From Enterocloster asparagiformis (lineage in GTDB: Bacteria; Bacillota; Clostridia; Lachnospirales; Lachnospiraceae), in contig JAGZSY010000010.1 of the NCBI GenBank assembly GCA_018380885.1, positions 95,534-159,533 of the forward strand: a stretch of 64,000 bases of DNA. Direction: 5' to 3'. Below are positions 8,533-17,293 of this stretch, piece by piece. The notes beneath the pieces are model-generated. The model saw only the letters and a program-made list of their open reading frames with translations, had not been told where the DNA came from and searched no databases. The stretch's first letter is position 1, and every line of letters begins with the position of its first letter. The position numbers and the translations under genes were made by a program.

Positions 8533-8561
8533 ATTTTATACCATTAACCATCTTATGTCAA
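8533..8561 (-). promoter_or_regulatory. Strong promoter of the antitoxin RNA
   Basis: TTGACA (8561-8556), a 17-bp spacer and TAAAAT (8538-8533) on the minus strand. It is much closer to consensus than the toxin promoter, as expected for an antitoxin RNA that must be in excess. Confidence 0.8.
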
Positions 8562-8626
8562 TAATGAAATTATCTTAATCGCATTTTGTTCCAAACATAA
8601 AAAATTTAAAGTTTTTAAGGAATATC

Positions 8627-9637
8627 TTAGAACTTCCCTTCTTTAGCCGCTTCCTCAATGCCCACAGCCACAGCCACGGTCGCGCCAACCATCGGGTTAT
8701 TTCCCATTCCGATCAGACCCATCATCTCAACGTGAGCCGGAACGGAGGAGGAGCCTGCGAACTGAGCGTCGGAGTGCATACGGCCCATGGTGTCGGTCAT
8801 GCCGTAGGAAGCCGGGCCTGCCGCCATGTTGTCGGGATGCAGGGTACGGCCGGTGCCGCCGCCGGAAGCTACGGAGAAGTACTTCTTGCCCTTCTCAACG
8901 CATTCCTTCTTGTAGGTGCCTGCAACCGGATGCTGGAAACGGGTGGGGTTGGTGGAGTTGCCGGTGATGGATACATCCACGCCTTCCTTCCACATGATCG
9001 CAACGCCCTCGGTCACATCGTTGGCGCCGTAGCAGTTAACCTTTGCTCTGAGGCCCTCGGAGTAGGACTTTCTCCACAGCTCCTTCACTTCGCCGGTGTA
9101 GTAGTCCATCTCGGTCTCAACATATGTAAAGCCGTTGATTCTGGAAATAACCTGTGCGGCATCTTTTCCTAAGCCGTTTAAGATAACGCGCAGGGGTTTC
9201 TGGCGAACCTTGTTGGCCTTCTCCGCGATACCGATCGCGCCCTCAGCGGCTGCGAAGGACTCGTGTCCAGCCAGGAAGCAGAAGCAGTCGGTTCCCTCTT
9301 CCAGCAGCATCTTGCCCAGGTTTCCGTGTCCCAGACCAACCTTACGCTGATCGGCTACGGAACCGGGGATACAGAACGCCTGAAGGCCCTCGCCGATTGC
9401 AGCAGCGGCGTCAGCAGCTTTTCTGCAGCCCTTCTTGATTGCGATGGCCGCGCCTACGGTGTAAGCCCAGCAAGCATTCTCAAAGCAGATCGGCTGGATC
9501 TTCTTAACCTGATCGTAAACGTCCAAGCCGGCATCCTTGGTGATCTTCTCAGCCTCCTCAATGGAAGCAATGCCATAGCTATTCAAAACGGAATTGATTT
9601 TGTCAATTCTTCTCTCATAAGATTCAAATAATGCCAT
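8627..9637 (-). CDS. GGGtGRT family protein
   Basis: 336 residues, starting at an ATG behind AGGAGG. The C-terminal third carries the motif that names the family, ASGGGTGRTLHPDN, followed by a Gly/Met-rich stretch (MMGLIGMGNNPMVGATVAVAVG). It is the second gene of a two-gene operon, 26 bases after a NifU-like scaffold gene. Conserved pairing with that gene in anaerobes suggests work on iron-sulfur clusters or a cluster-bearing substrate. No catalytic function is established to my knowledge and I assign none. Confidence 0.8.
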   Translation of the reverse strand: MALFESYERRIDKINSVLNSYGIASIEEAEKITKDAGLDVYDQVKKIQPICFENACWAYTVGAAIAIKKGCRKAADAAAAIGEGLQAFCIPGSVADQRKVGLGHGNLGKMLLEEGTDCFCFLAGHESFAAAEGAIGIAEKANKVRQKPLRVILNGLGKDAAQVISRINGFTYVETEMDYYTGEVKELWRKSYSEGLRAKVNCYGANDVTEGVAIMWKEGVDVSITGNSTNPTRFQHPVAGTYKKECVEKGKKYFSVASGGGTGRTLHPDNMAAGPASYGMTDTMGRMHSDAQFAGSSSVPAHVEMMGLIGMGNNPMVGATVAVAVGIEEAAKEGKF

Positions 9638-9663
9638 TTTCTTATCCTCCTAATTGGTCTTCA

Positions 9664-10356
9664 TCATTCTTTACGCGGGTCGATAATCTTAACAGCGTCG
9701 GCAACGCGGCCGTACTGGCCTTTTGCTTTCTCCCATGCGGTGTTGGGATCGTCACCCTTCTTGATGAAATCAGTCATCTTGCCAAGGCTTACGAACTGAT
9801 AACCAATGATCTCGTCGTCTGCATCCAGCGCGATGCCGGTCACATAGCCTTCGGCCATCTCCAAATAGCGAGGACCTTTCTTTAAGGTTCCGTACATGGT
9901 ACCAACCTGAGAACGAAGTCCCTTGCCCAAATCCTCCAGACCGGCTCCGATGGGAAGTCCGTCCTCGGAGAATGCGCTCTGGGTTCTGCCGTAAGCGATC
10001 TGCAGGAACAGCTCTCTCATAGCGGTGTTGATCGCGTCACAGACAAGGTCTGTATTTAAAGCCTCCAGCACAGTGCGGCCGGGAAGAATCTCTGCTGCCA
10101 TGGCTGCGGAGTGGGTCATTCCGGAACATCCGATGGTCTCCACCAGCGCCTCCTGGATAATTCCTTCCTTAACATTCAGCGTCAGCTTACAGGCACCCTG
10201 CTGAGGAGCACACCAGCCTACACCGTGGGTCAGGCCGGAAATGTCTTTGATTTCTTTTGATTTTACCCATTTAGCTTCTTCCGGGATTGGAGCAGCGCCA
10301 TGATGAACGCCCTGTGCAACTGTGCACATCTCTTCTACTTCCTGTGAATAAATCAT
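9664..10356 (-). CDS. NifU-like iron-sulfur cluster scaffold protein
   Basis: 230 residues with ATG behind AAAGGAG. Conserved cysteines occur as GVGWCAPQQGAC, TIGCSGMTHSA and DLVCDAINTA, the three-Cys layout of the IscU/NifU N-terminal domain that holds a labile Fe-S cluster. A C-terminal part of about 80 residues (from KGPRYLEMAEGYVTGI) is not standard IscU. It is the first gene of an operon with the GGGtGRT protein. Likely a specialised scaffold rather than the housekeeping SufU; the recipient is unknown. Confidence 0.8.
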   Translation of the reverse strand: MIYSQEVEEMCTVAQGVHHGAAPIPEEAKWVKSKEIKDISGLTHGVGWCAPQQGACKLTLNVKEGIIQEALVETIGCSGMTHSAAMAAEILPGRTVLEALNTDLVCDAINTAMRELFLQIAYGRTQSAFSEDGLPIGAGLEDLGKGLRSQVGTMYGTLKKGPRYLEMAEGYVTGIALDADDEIIGYQFVSLGKMTDFIKKGDDPNTAWEKAKGQYGRVADAVKIIDPRKE

Positions 10357-10495
10357 GTGTTAAAACTCCTTTCAAAAATGAATTTAATCAAGTACAGTGC
10401 CCTTTGTTAATTTTATCACATCATACTTATCTCCATTCTCTCACAAAATCCGCCTTTTTACAAGATATATTTTCTCAATTCGCCAGAAAAAAACA

Positions 10496-10517
10496 GGGCG
10501 GAAAACCACTTCCGCCC
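10496..10517 (-). terminator. Terminator of the MATE transporter gene
   Basis: GGGCGGAA / TTCCGCCC stem with a six-base loop; on the minus strand it is followed by TGTTTTTTTCT. Confidence 0.8.
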
Positions 10518-10525
10518 CGTCATTT

Positions 10526-11872
10526 CTAACGAACATTCCACCTGCGCATAATCCGCTGATAGTATATATAGAACACGATCCCCTTGAGGATGCTGGAGAT
10601 TGTCAGCGCCCACCACACTCCGTCCAACCCCAGGTCCGTGTTGCCCAGGATCATGGCCATGGGAATCCGCAGCGCAGTGAGAATGATGGTGATCACGGAG
10701 GCCTCCATGGTCCTACCCAGACCGGACATCGCTCCCACGGTCATCAGCTCGATGCACATGAACATCTCGCAGACGCCCAGAATCCGCAGGTAGCTGGCCC
10801 CGGCCGGGATCACCTCCGGCTCGTGGATAAAGATGCTGAAAATGGGCGTTGCGCCGAAGATCAGCAGCAGGGAGGTAAATATTCCCCACACGAACATCAG
10901 ACCCGCGGCCGTGGTGTAGCCCTTTTTCACCCGCTTTAAATTCCCCGCGCCGTAGTTTTGTCCGGTAAACGCGTTGATCGCCGTGCCAAAGCCCTCAGCC
11001 GTCATCCAGGAAATGGCCTCGATCTGACCGCCCACCCGCTGAACCGCCACCGCCGCGTCGCCCCAGCTGGTCACAAACCGGGTGAGGAACATGGAGATGC
11101 TGCAATAGATCATATCCTGAATGGCAGTGGGAAAGCCGATGCGCACAATATTCCGGAAGTGTTTACGGGACGTGGGCTTCCAAATCTGAAGCTGCCTCGA
11201 GAGGATGGAGTCCCTGCGGGCGGAGATCAGAAGCACCGCCAACACTACCGCCTGCGCCGTCACCGTGGCGATGGCCGCGCCGGCCACACCCAGCCGCGGA
11301 AACGGCCCTAAGCCCAGGATCAGCATGGGGTCCAGCACCATGTTCAGCGCCAGGCCCACGCCGTTGGCCAGAAACGGGGTCCGGCTGTTGCCCACGGCTG
11401 TGTACAGGCCGGTCATGGTCTGCCCCAGATGGGAGAATAGCAGCATACCGCAGGCGATCCGCAGATAAATCACCGCATTCGCCACAATGGAAGCCGTGTT
11501 CAGATGGAAGAATCCCACCAGCTGCCAGGCGAACACATTGGCGAGCACGGCGAAGGCCAGCGCCATGACAATGGCCAGCTGGGCCGCTCCCTTGCCGTAC
11601 TCCACCGCCTCGTCCATCTTCCCCTCGCCGTAGGACTGGGCCACCCGGACCTGGCCGCCCATCTTCGCCATGGCCACCGCACCGTTTAACAGCCAGGTAT
11701 ACATGCCCGCCGCTCCCACGGCCGCCACGGCATCGCTGCCCACCATGCCGATCCAGGCCATGTCCGTCAGGCTGTAGGCAGTCTGCACCATGGAAGTCGC
11801 CATAATGGGCACCGCCAACTCGGTCAGTGAGGTCAAAATATTTCCATGAAGCAAATCGATATTCCGTTTCAT
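10526..11872 (-). CDS. MATE family efflux transporter
   Basis: About 448 residues with twelve hydrophobic segments in two repeated halves, the usual length for the family. The N-terminus (LTSLTELAVPIMATSMVQTAYSL...MAWIGMVGSDAVAAVG) is the characteristic first-helix region of MATE proteins. These are Na+ or H+ antiporters that export cationic drugs, metabolites or flavins across the cell membrane. I chose the ATG at 11872; a GTG at 11881 in the same frame is possible and neither has a strong Shine-Dalgarno. Monocistronic, closed by its own terminator. The substrate cannot be inferred. Confidence 0.9.
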   Translation of the reverse strand: MKRNIDLLHGNILTSLTELAVPIMATSMVQTAYSLTDMAWIGMVGSDAVAAVGAAGMYTWLLNGAVAMAKMGGQVRVAQSYGEGKMDEAVEYGKGAAQLAIVMALAFAVLANVFAWQLVGFFHLNTASIVANAVIYLRIACGMLLFSHLGQTMTGLYTAVGNSRTPFLANGVGLALNMVLDPMLILGLGPFPRLGVAGAAIATVTAQAVVLAVLLISARRDSILSRQLQIWKPTSRKHFRNIVRIGFPTAIQDMIYCSISMFLTRFVTSWGDAAVAVQRVGGQIEAISWMTAEGFGTAINAFTGQNYGAGNLKRVKKGYTTAAGLMFVWGIFTSLLLIFGATPIFSIFIHEPEVIPAGASYLRILGVCEMFMCIELMTVGAMSGLGRTMEASVITIILTALRIPMAMILGNTDLGLDGVWWALTISSILKGIVFYIYYQRIMRRWNVR

Positions 11873-12088
11873 CCAAATCACGTCCCACTTTTCAAATTTA
11901 TCTCATAAGTAAATAGCGCCCTCGTTAAAGGCCGCTATTGTTAGTGTAACATAGAATATTCAAAAAGTGAACCCCGCTCTTGGGTAACTATTTTCCCAAC
12001 CGCGCAGTGATTTTTAACGACGGCCTTATGCCCTGCCCAAGACCGGTCACTGCCCGCTGCCCTGAACGGTGTTTGCCGGGGCGTTCCA

Positions 12089-13054
12089 TCACGCCCGCAG
12101 CAGTTCCCGATTCACGCAATGAAACGGCTCGTTGCCCTTCAGCACATTGACCACTTCCTCCGCCACCTTGCGCTGCAGTGCGGTGATCGCAGTCTCGCTG
12201 TACCACGCGCAGTGGGGGGTGGCGATCACGTTGTCCATGTGAAGCAGCGGATTTTCCGGTTTCACCGGCTCCTCCTCGTAGACGTCCACCCCTGCCCCGG
12301 CGATCTGCCCGGCCAAAAGCGCCTCCACCAGGGCCTTCTCGTCGATCACGCCGCCCCGGGCCGTGTTCACCACAAAGGCGGTTTTCTTCATCTTCCTAAA
12401 GCCCTCCTCGCCGATCAGATGGCGCGTGCTCTCATTTAGCGGGACATGGACAGAGATGAAATCGCTCTCCCTCAGAATCGTGTCCAAATCCGTCGGCGTC
12501 ACGCCCAGCGCAGCAGCCTTTTCCTGATCGATGAAGGGATCGTAGGCCAGAATCCGCAGCCCGATGCCCCCCATTTTCTTCGCCACCAGCTGGGGAATCC
12601 GGCCAAAGCCCACCAGCCCCAGGGTGCAGTCGCACAGCCGGTACAGCGGCATGGTGCTGGAATAGCCCCAGTCCCCCTCCCGGAATGCTTTTTCAAGAAT
12701 CTTCATTTTCTTGCCCAGGGCGAGCATCATGGTCACCGCGTGGTCCGACACCTCCTCCACGCCGTAGTCCGGCACATTGCAGACGTAAATTCCCCGCTCC
12801 GTCGCCGCCTCCGTGTCGATATTGTTCACACCGATGCCGTACTTGATGATCATTTTACAGTGGTCCAGCTGTTCGATCACCCTGCGGGACACATCCGAAT
12901 ACTGGGTCACAATGGCGTCCGCATCCTTCACCAGCGGGATCAGCCCCTCCGGGTCCTTCACCTGGTAGTCCTTCAGCTCAAAGCCGGCCTCCCCGATGAT
13001 CCTGCGCTCCGCATCGATGTTGTCATACTGGTAATCCGTAATCACAACTTTCAC
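12089..13054 (-). CDS. D-isomer-specific 2-hydroxyacid dehydrogenase
   Basis: 321 residues from a GTG at 13054 preceded by AGGAGGAG; the ORF extends upstream, but that part is GC-rich linker sequence. NAD-binding fold with GLVGFGRI, and the catalytic triad pattern Arg (NTARGGVIDE), Glu (YEEEPV) and His (TPHCAWYSE), as in GhrB, SerA and C-terminal-binding-protein-like dehydrogenases. It interconverts a 2-keto acid and a 2-hydroxyacid with NAD(P)H in the cytoplasm. It is the last gene of the 23.8-12.1 kb catabolic operon, so its substrate is probably a keto-sugar acid from that pathway; this is inferred from position. Confidence 0.88.
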   Translation of the reverse strand: MKVVITDYQYDNIDAERRIIGEAGFELKDYQVKDPEGLIPLVKDADAIVTQYSDVSRRVIEQLDHCKMIIKYGIGVNNIDTEAATERGIYVCNVPDYGVEEVSDHAVTMMLALGKKMKILEKAFREGDWGYSSTMPLYRLCDCTLGLVGFGRIPQLVAKKMGGIGLRILAYDPFIDQEKAAALGVTPTDLDTILRESDFISVHVPLNESTRHLIGEEGFRKMKKTAFVVNTARGGVIDEKALVEALLAGQIAGAGVDVYEEEPVKPENPLLHMDNVIATPHCAWYSETAITALQRKVAEEVVNVLKGNEPFHCVNRELLRA

Positions 13055-13074
13055 GTCAAAAGCTCCTCCTCTTC

Positions 13075-13205
13075 TCCGCCTCCCTGCCGGAACGGCAGGC
13101 AATTTTTCTTCGCCGCCTCCCGCCGGAGCGGCAGACAGCGATCTCTCCCCCGCCTCCCCCGAAGCGGCAGACATCCATCTCTCCCCGCCGCCCCGGCAAA
13201 CAGGC
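13075..13205. repeat. Imperfect ~36-bp tandem repeats between operon genes
   Basis: Three to four degenerate units share GCCGGA(A/G)CGGCAGRCA and CTCTCCCC(C/G)GCC. They fill the gap between the kinase gene and the 2-hydroxyacid dehydrogenase gene, and can be read in frame as CLPLR-type peptides upstream of the GTG start, though no start codon supports this being translated. Confidence 0.5.
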
Positions 13206-13213
13206 GTTCCTTC

Positions 13214-14221
13214 TTATAAAATACCGTTCTTCTCCGCCACCAGATACGCGCCCAGGGCTGAGAGCGGGATTCCCTCCTCGGGCACATAGGTTGTGACCTT
13301 AGCGAAATACCCTTCGTGCTCCAAAATGTCCACAATGGCCTGGCGCAGCGGGTTCTTTCCGCCCACCACCACGGTGGTATCCGGGCTGACCTTCAAAGCG
13401 TCCGAGTTCAGCACCGCCGTGACGTCGCCCTGAAGCGCTGCCCCCAGCACAAAGTTGGCAATTTTCTGCGGCGCATCCTCGTAAAACAGCTGAAGGATTC
13501 TGGCTGTAAAGCAGGTGCGCCCCAGGCCGGTGCGCTTGGCATTATCATAGCCCTTCAGCAGCCACTCCCGGTCGTAGGTCTCCTCCTCCACAAACTTCCT
13601 GCCCACGGACTTGGCGATAATGGTGTCGTTGGTGATGGAAGCCAGCAGCTCCCCGGAAATGGAGGTCAGGCAGCCGGTCATCCTTCCGCCGGCATCCACG
13701 GACACAAACTTGTTGTGGGAGCCGGGGAGCACCAGCAAAAGCGGCTGCCCGCTCTGGCAGTGCTCCATGATGGCGATGCTCTCCACCTCCTCGCCCCGCA
13801 TGATGTCCATGGCCTCGATATTGTCAAAGGAGAAGGGGCCGTCGGCATTTTTGATCCCCGGAATAAAGTAAATGGGAATCGGGCATATCTCCGGCAGTTC
13901 GATGGGCACCGTGGCCGCGGCCAGCTCATCCAGGCCGGCCGGGGCGGTCAGGTGAGGCACCACCACAATCCCCACGTCCGACGTGATCATGCCGCTGGCA
14001 ATAATCCGGCGGATGTGGCCGTAGCTTAAGCCGTTTTTCTCCACCAGAGCGTCCAGACATTCCTTTACCGCCTGTTTCAGCTTCCGGTTGTTGCCGTCTA
14101 TGGCTGTGTTGCGCACGCCCACCGGCCGTTTTTCCTCCGCGACGCGCTTCCGGTTTTCATCCCACAAAATACAGCGGGTGTTGGTGGTGCCTCCGTCCAC
14201 CGTAATGATATATTGTTTCAT
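13214..14221 (-). CDS. dgoK: 2-dehydro-3-deoxygalactonokinase (DgoK family)
   Basis: 335 residues. The N-terminal ATP-binding phosphate loop VDGGTTNTRCILWD and the later ASGMITSDVGI and VLPGSHNKFV segments are typical of the DgoK family of the ASKHA sugar-kinase fold. The family phosphorylates 2-keto-3-deoxy-galactonate, or a related 2-keto-3-deoxy acid, to the 6-phospho form, which a KDPG-type aldolase then splits; such an aldolase is encoded in the same operon (22346-23020). Spacing to the upstream binding-protein gene is about 30 bases. The exact stereochemistry of the substrate is not visible from sequence. Confidence 0.85.
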   Translation of the reverse strand: MKQYIITVDGGTTNTRCILWDENRKRVAEEKRPVGVRNTAIDGNNRKLKQAVKECLDALVEKNGLSYGHIRRIIASGMITSDVGIVVVPHLTAPAGLDELAAATVPIELPEICPIPIYFIPGIKNADGPFSFDNIEAMDIMRGEEVESIAIMEHCQSGQPLLLVLPGSHNKFVSVDAGGRMTGCLTSISGELLASITNDTIIAKSVGRKFVEEETYDREWLLKGYDNAKRTGLGRTCFTARILQLFYEDAPQKIANFVLGAALQGDVTAVLNSDALKVSPDTTVVVGGKNPLRQAIVDILEHEGYFAKVTTYVPEEGIPLSALGAYLVAEKNGIL

Positions 14222-14251
14222 TGCCCTCCGACCTTTCGTCTCAAAATTTCA

Positions 14252-15295
14252 TCAGTCCTTTGTGTACAGGTAGGTGTCCACCACATAGTTGGGTTCCAGG
14301 GTCTCGCCGTTGAGCAGGGCCACGGCCTTCATCACGCCCTCGTAGCCCTGGCCGATGCCGTTTTTATCGCAGGTGATTGCCAGCGTTCCGGCGTCCACCG
14401 CCGCCTTGGCATCCTCGTTGGCGTCCAGACCGGTGATCAGAATCTGGCCGGATTTTCCCGCCTGGGAGACGGCCTCCAGCGCGCCCATGGCCATCTCGTC
14501 GTTGGCCGCGAAAATCGCCGCCACATTGGGATTGGCCTCCAGCAGGTTCAGGGTCACGTTGTACGCCTCGGTGCGGTTCCAGCTGGCGGTCTGGGAAGCC
14601 ACCACATTGATATCAGGATACTTGGCAAAGGTGTCGTTGGCTCCCGCCACAATGTCCACGGAGCTCTGGGCGCCCGCCTTTCCCTCCAGGATGATCACAT
14701 CGCCCTTCTGGTCCAGCTTTTCCGCCAGCTTCTCCGCCACGGAGACGGCTGCGGTGTAGTTTTCAACCGCGATAAAGGTCTCGATCTTACATCCGCTGGA
14801 GGTGTCGATCTTGGTGTTCACATCGATCAGGGGGATGCCGGCGCTGTTGGCCGCCTCCACCGCCGGGACGATTCCCACGGAATCCGCCGGAATCACCACC
14901 AGCGCATCCGTGCCCTTGGCGATAGACTGCTCGATCAGGGAAATCTGCTCCTCATTGCTGTCCGCGGTGGCCGGAGCCAGGACGGTCAGATCGATTCCCG
15001 CCTCATCCGCCGCCTTCTGGGCGCCCTCCTGCACGGCAATCCACATGGGGTTGGTCAGGTTCTTCACCACCAGGGTGATCTTATACTTCTCATTGGCCTT
15101 GACCGCAGCGCCAGTCTCCCCGGACTGGGCCTGCCCGCCGCCGTCCGCCGTGGTGGACGCCGCCGTGGTCGCCGCCTCAGCGGTCGCAGCCGCCGTCTCC
15201 GCCTTGGTGTCCCCGCCGCCTGCTCCTGAGGAACATCCGCCCAGCACCATCGCCGCTGCCACCCATAACGCCGCCCATTTTCTCATTTTCCTCAT
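14252..15295 (-). CDS. Sugar ABC transporter substrate-binding lipoprotein
   Basis: 347 residues. An N-terminal lipoprotein signal with lipobox VLGGCSS (Cys at about 21) is followed by a Ser/Thr/Ala-rich linker and a type I periplasmic-binding fold (YKITLVVKNLTNPMWIAVQEGAQKAADEAG), the RbsB/peripla_BP_4 family. It binds a pentose, hexose or cyclitol outside the membrane and hands it to the two permeases encoded just downstream of the ATPase. Start ATG follows AGGAGA. The binding protein is encoded after the permeases, not before them. Confidence 0.92.
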   Translation of the reverse strand: MRKMRKWAALWVAAAMVLGGCSSGAGGGDTKAETAAATAEAATTAASTTADGGGQAQSGETGAAVKANEKYKITLVVKNLTNPMWIAVQEGAQKAADEAGIDLTVLAPATADSNEEQISLIEQSIAKGTDALVVIPADSVGIVPAVEAANSAGIPLIDVNTKIDTSSGCKIETFIAVENYTAAVSVAEKLAEKLDQKGDVIILEGKAGAQSSVDIVAGANDTFAKYPDINVVASQTASWNRTEAYNVTLNLLEANPNVAAIFAANDEMAMGALEAVSQAGKSGQILITGLDANEDAKAAVDAGTLAITCDKNGIGQGYEGVMKAVALLNGETLEPNYVVDTYLYTKD

Positions 15296-15371
15296 AATTC
15301 CTCTTCTCCTTTTCTTTGATTTTGCTCGCAGCGGCGCTTGCGCCGAACCGCCGCGATTTGTTTTATGCGCC

Positions 15372-16325
15372 TTACAGCTCCTGGTTCCCCGTCACCTTCT
15401 CGCCCAGCTTGTTAATCAGCAGGGACAGCACGATGACCGCGCCAAAAACTGCTTCCTGCCATAACGACGACACTTTGTTCAGGTTCATGCCGTTCGTTAA
15501 GAACATCATAATCAAAACGCCCACAATGGTTTTCTCTATTCCTCCCTTTCCCCCGGAGAACGGAGTGCCTCCGATCAGGGTGGCTGCGATCATTTTCAGG
15601 GTAAAATCATTTCCGATGGTGGATTCCGCCGCATTCAGCCGGGAAATGTAGAGCAGGCCCGTGATCGCGGCCAGCAGGCCGTTGACCGTGTAGATCCAGA
15701 TCAGCACCCGGTCCGTATCGATGCCGGACAGAGTGGTTGCGTTGCGGTTAAAGCCCATGGCGTACACATTCCGGCCGAACACCGTGCGCTTTAAGACGAA
15801 CAGCAGCACGAAAAAAATAGTCATGGAAATGATCAGCAGGTTGGACACCCCGGCGATGCTCCCCGTAGCCAGGCTGCGGAAGCTGTCGCTGAAGCCGTAG
15901 TACAGCAGGCCGCCCATGAATAAGTAGGCCAGTCCCCGCACCACCAGGTTCATGCTGTAGGTGGCGATAAAGGGGATCAGGTGCACCTTGGTGATCAGCA
16001 GGCCGTTCATCATTCCCAGCACCAGGCCGATGAAAAGGGCCGCTAAAACTCCGGTCAGATCCTGCCCCTTCTGGAGGAAATAAGCCCCCACGCAGGAGGA
16101 CAGCGCCAGAATGGAGCCGATGGACAGGTCGATGCCCTTGGTGATAATGGCCATGGTCATACCCATGGAGATGATCAGCAAAAAGGGCAGCTGCTGCATG
16201 ACAACCGTGGTAAAATTGTCCAGCGTGCAGAAATTATCCGTGGTCAGCGAAAAGCCCAGGATGATCACAAGCAGCATCAGCACATGGGAGTATTTAAAAA
16301 TCGTAGTCAACACTTTTTGTCTCAT
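15372..16325 (-). CDS. Sugar ABC transporter permease (RbsC-like), second
   Basis: 317 residues, eight to ten hydrophobic segments, with the family motifs ITKGIDLSIGSILALSS and AATLIGGTPFSGGKGGIEKT. The latter is the conserved cytoplasmic loop that contacts the ATPase. Its ATG overlaps the stop of the preceding permease gene (ATGA), so translation is coupled. Two different permeases for one transporter imply a heterodimeric channel. Confidence 0.92.
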   Translation of the reverse strand: MRQKVLTTIFKYSHVLMLLVIILGFSLTTDNFCTLDNFTTVVMQQLPFLLIISMGMTMAIITKGIDLSIGSILALSSCVGAYFLQKGQDLTGVLAALFIGLVLGMMNGLLITKVHLIPFIATYSMNLVVRGLAYLFMGGLLYYGFSDSFRSLATGSIAGVSNLLIISMTIFFVLLFVLKRTVFGRNVYAMGFNRNATTLSGIDTDRVLIWIYTVNGLLAAITGLLYISRLNAAESTIGNDFTLKMIAATLIGGTPFSGGKGGIEKTIVGVLIMMFLTNGMNLNKVSSLWQEAVFGAVIVLSLLINKLGEKVTGNQEL

Positions 16326-17290
16326 GATTTATAAACCCTCCTTGCCGCCTGTGTTTTCTTTCGGTACTCGTTGATTCCATCCGCAACGATCACCAGCATG
16401 ACCACCGCCCCGATGATAAAGGTCTGCCAGTAGGGCGACAGTCCGATCATGGTCAGGCCGTTGCGCAGCGTGCGCATGAGCACAGCGCCGATGATACAGC
16501 CGCTGACCTTACCCTTGCCGCCGTCAAAGGGCGTTCCCCCGATCAGCACGGCAGCGATGGCGTCCCACTCGTAGCCCTGGCCGCCGATGGGGCTGGCGGA
16601 ATTGGACTTGGCCGCCAGCAGGATTCCGCTGACCGCGGCCAGCAGATCCGTGATAATGAAAATGAACAGCAGGTTCTTCCGCACATGAATGCCCGCCAGC
16701 CTGGCGCTCTGCTCGGAGCCGCCGATGGAGTATATGTCGTACCCGAATTTTGTCTTGGAGGCCAGCCAGACCATGAGCACGCACAGCAGCGCGGCGATGA
16801 TGATCATGGTGTAAATCCCGCAGATTTTTCCGGTGGCGATAAAGCGGAACGCGCTGGAAAAGCCGGGGATCGTGTTCCCGTCGGAGGCCACCAGGGCAAG
16901 CCCCTGGGCGATGCCCATGAACGCGTATGTAACCACCCAGTCGCTGAAATTCTGATAGGCGATCATGTAGCCGCAGATCAGGCCCAGCGCCAGGCCGGCC
17001 AAAAGGCCCAGCAGAATGGACAAGCCGATATTCATGCCCCGCTGGAGCTGTATACCCGTGATCACGCCGCACAGAGACATGACCGCGCCCACAGAGATGT
17101 TGATTTTTCCCGACATAATCGCCAGGTTCATGCCCAGAGACACGATAATCAGCAGGCTGCAGTCCTTTAACAGGTTCTGCATGTTGTACATGCTGGCAAA
17201 GCCCTCCGCAAATATGGCGAAGAAAGCAAACACCGCAGCCAGTCCGAATAAAATCCCCGGGACTTTATTCCAAATTCCCTTAGCCCTCAT
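16322..17290 (-). CDS. Sugar ABC transporter permease (RbsC-like), first
   Basis: 322 residues with the same fold and motifs as its neighbour (MSGKINISVGAVMSLCG; AAVLIGGTPFDGGKGKVSG). The ATG at 17290 lies three bases after the ATPase stop, with its Shine-Dalgarno inside the end of that gene. It forms the membrane channel together with the 15372-16325 product. Confidence 0.92.
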   Translation of the reverse strand: MRAKGIWNKVPGILFGLAAVFAFFAIFAEGFASMYNMQNLLKDCSLLIIVSLGMNLAIMSGKINISVGAVMSLCGVITGIQLQRGMNIGLSILLGLLAGLALGLICGYMIAYQNFSDWVVTYAFMGIAQGLALVASDGNTIPGFSSAFRFIATGKICGIYTMIIIAALLCVLMVWLASKTKFGYDIYSIGGSEQSARLAGIHVRKNLLFIFIITDLLAAVSGILLAAKSNSASPIGGQGYEWDAIAAVLIGGTPFDGGKGKVSGCIIGAVLMRTLRNGLTMIGLSPYWQTFIIGAVVMLVIVADGINEYRKKTQAARRVYKS

Positions 17291-17293
17291 AGC

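Noticed and set aside
8351-8551. 66-codon minus-strand frame over the toxin region
   Set aside because: It runs through the antitoxin promoter and both arms of the terminator hairpin; the small plus-strand peptide explains the region better.
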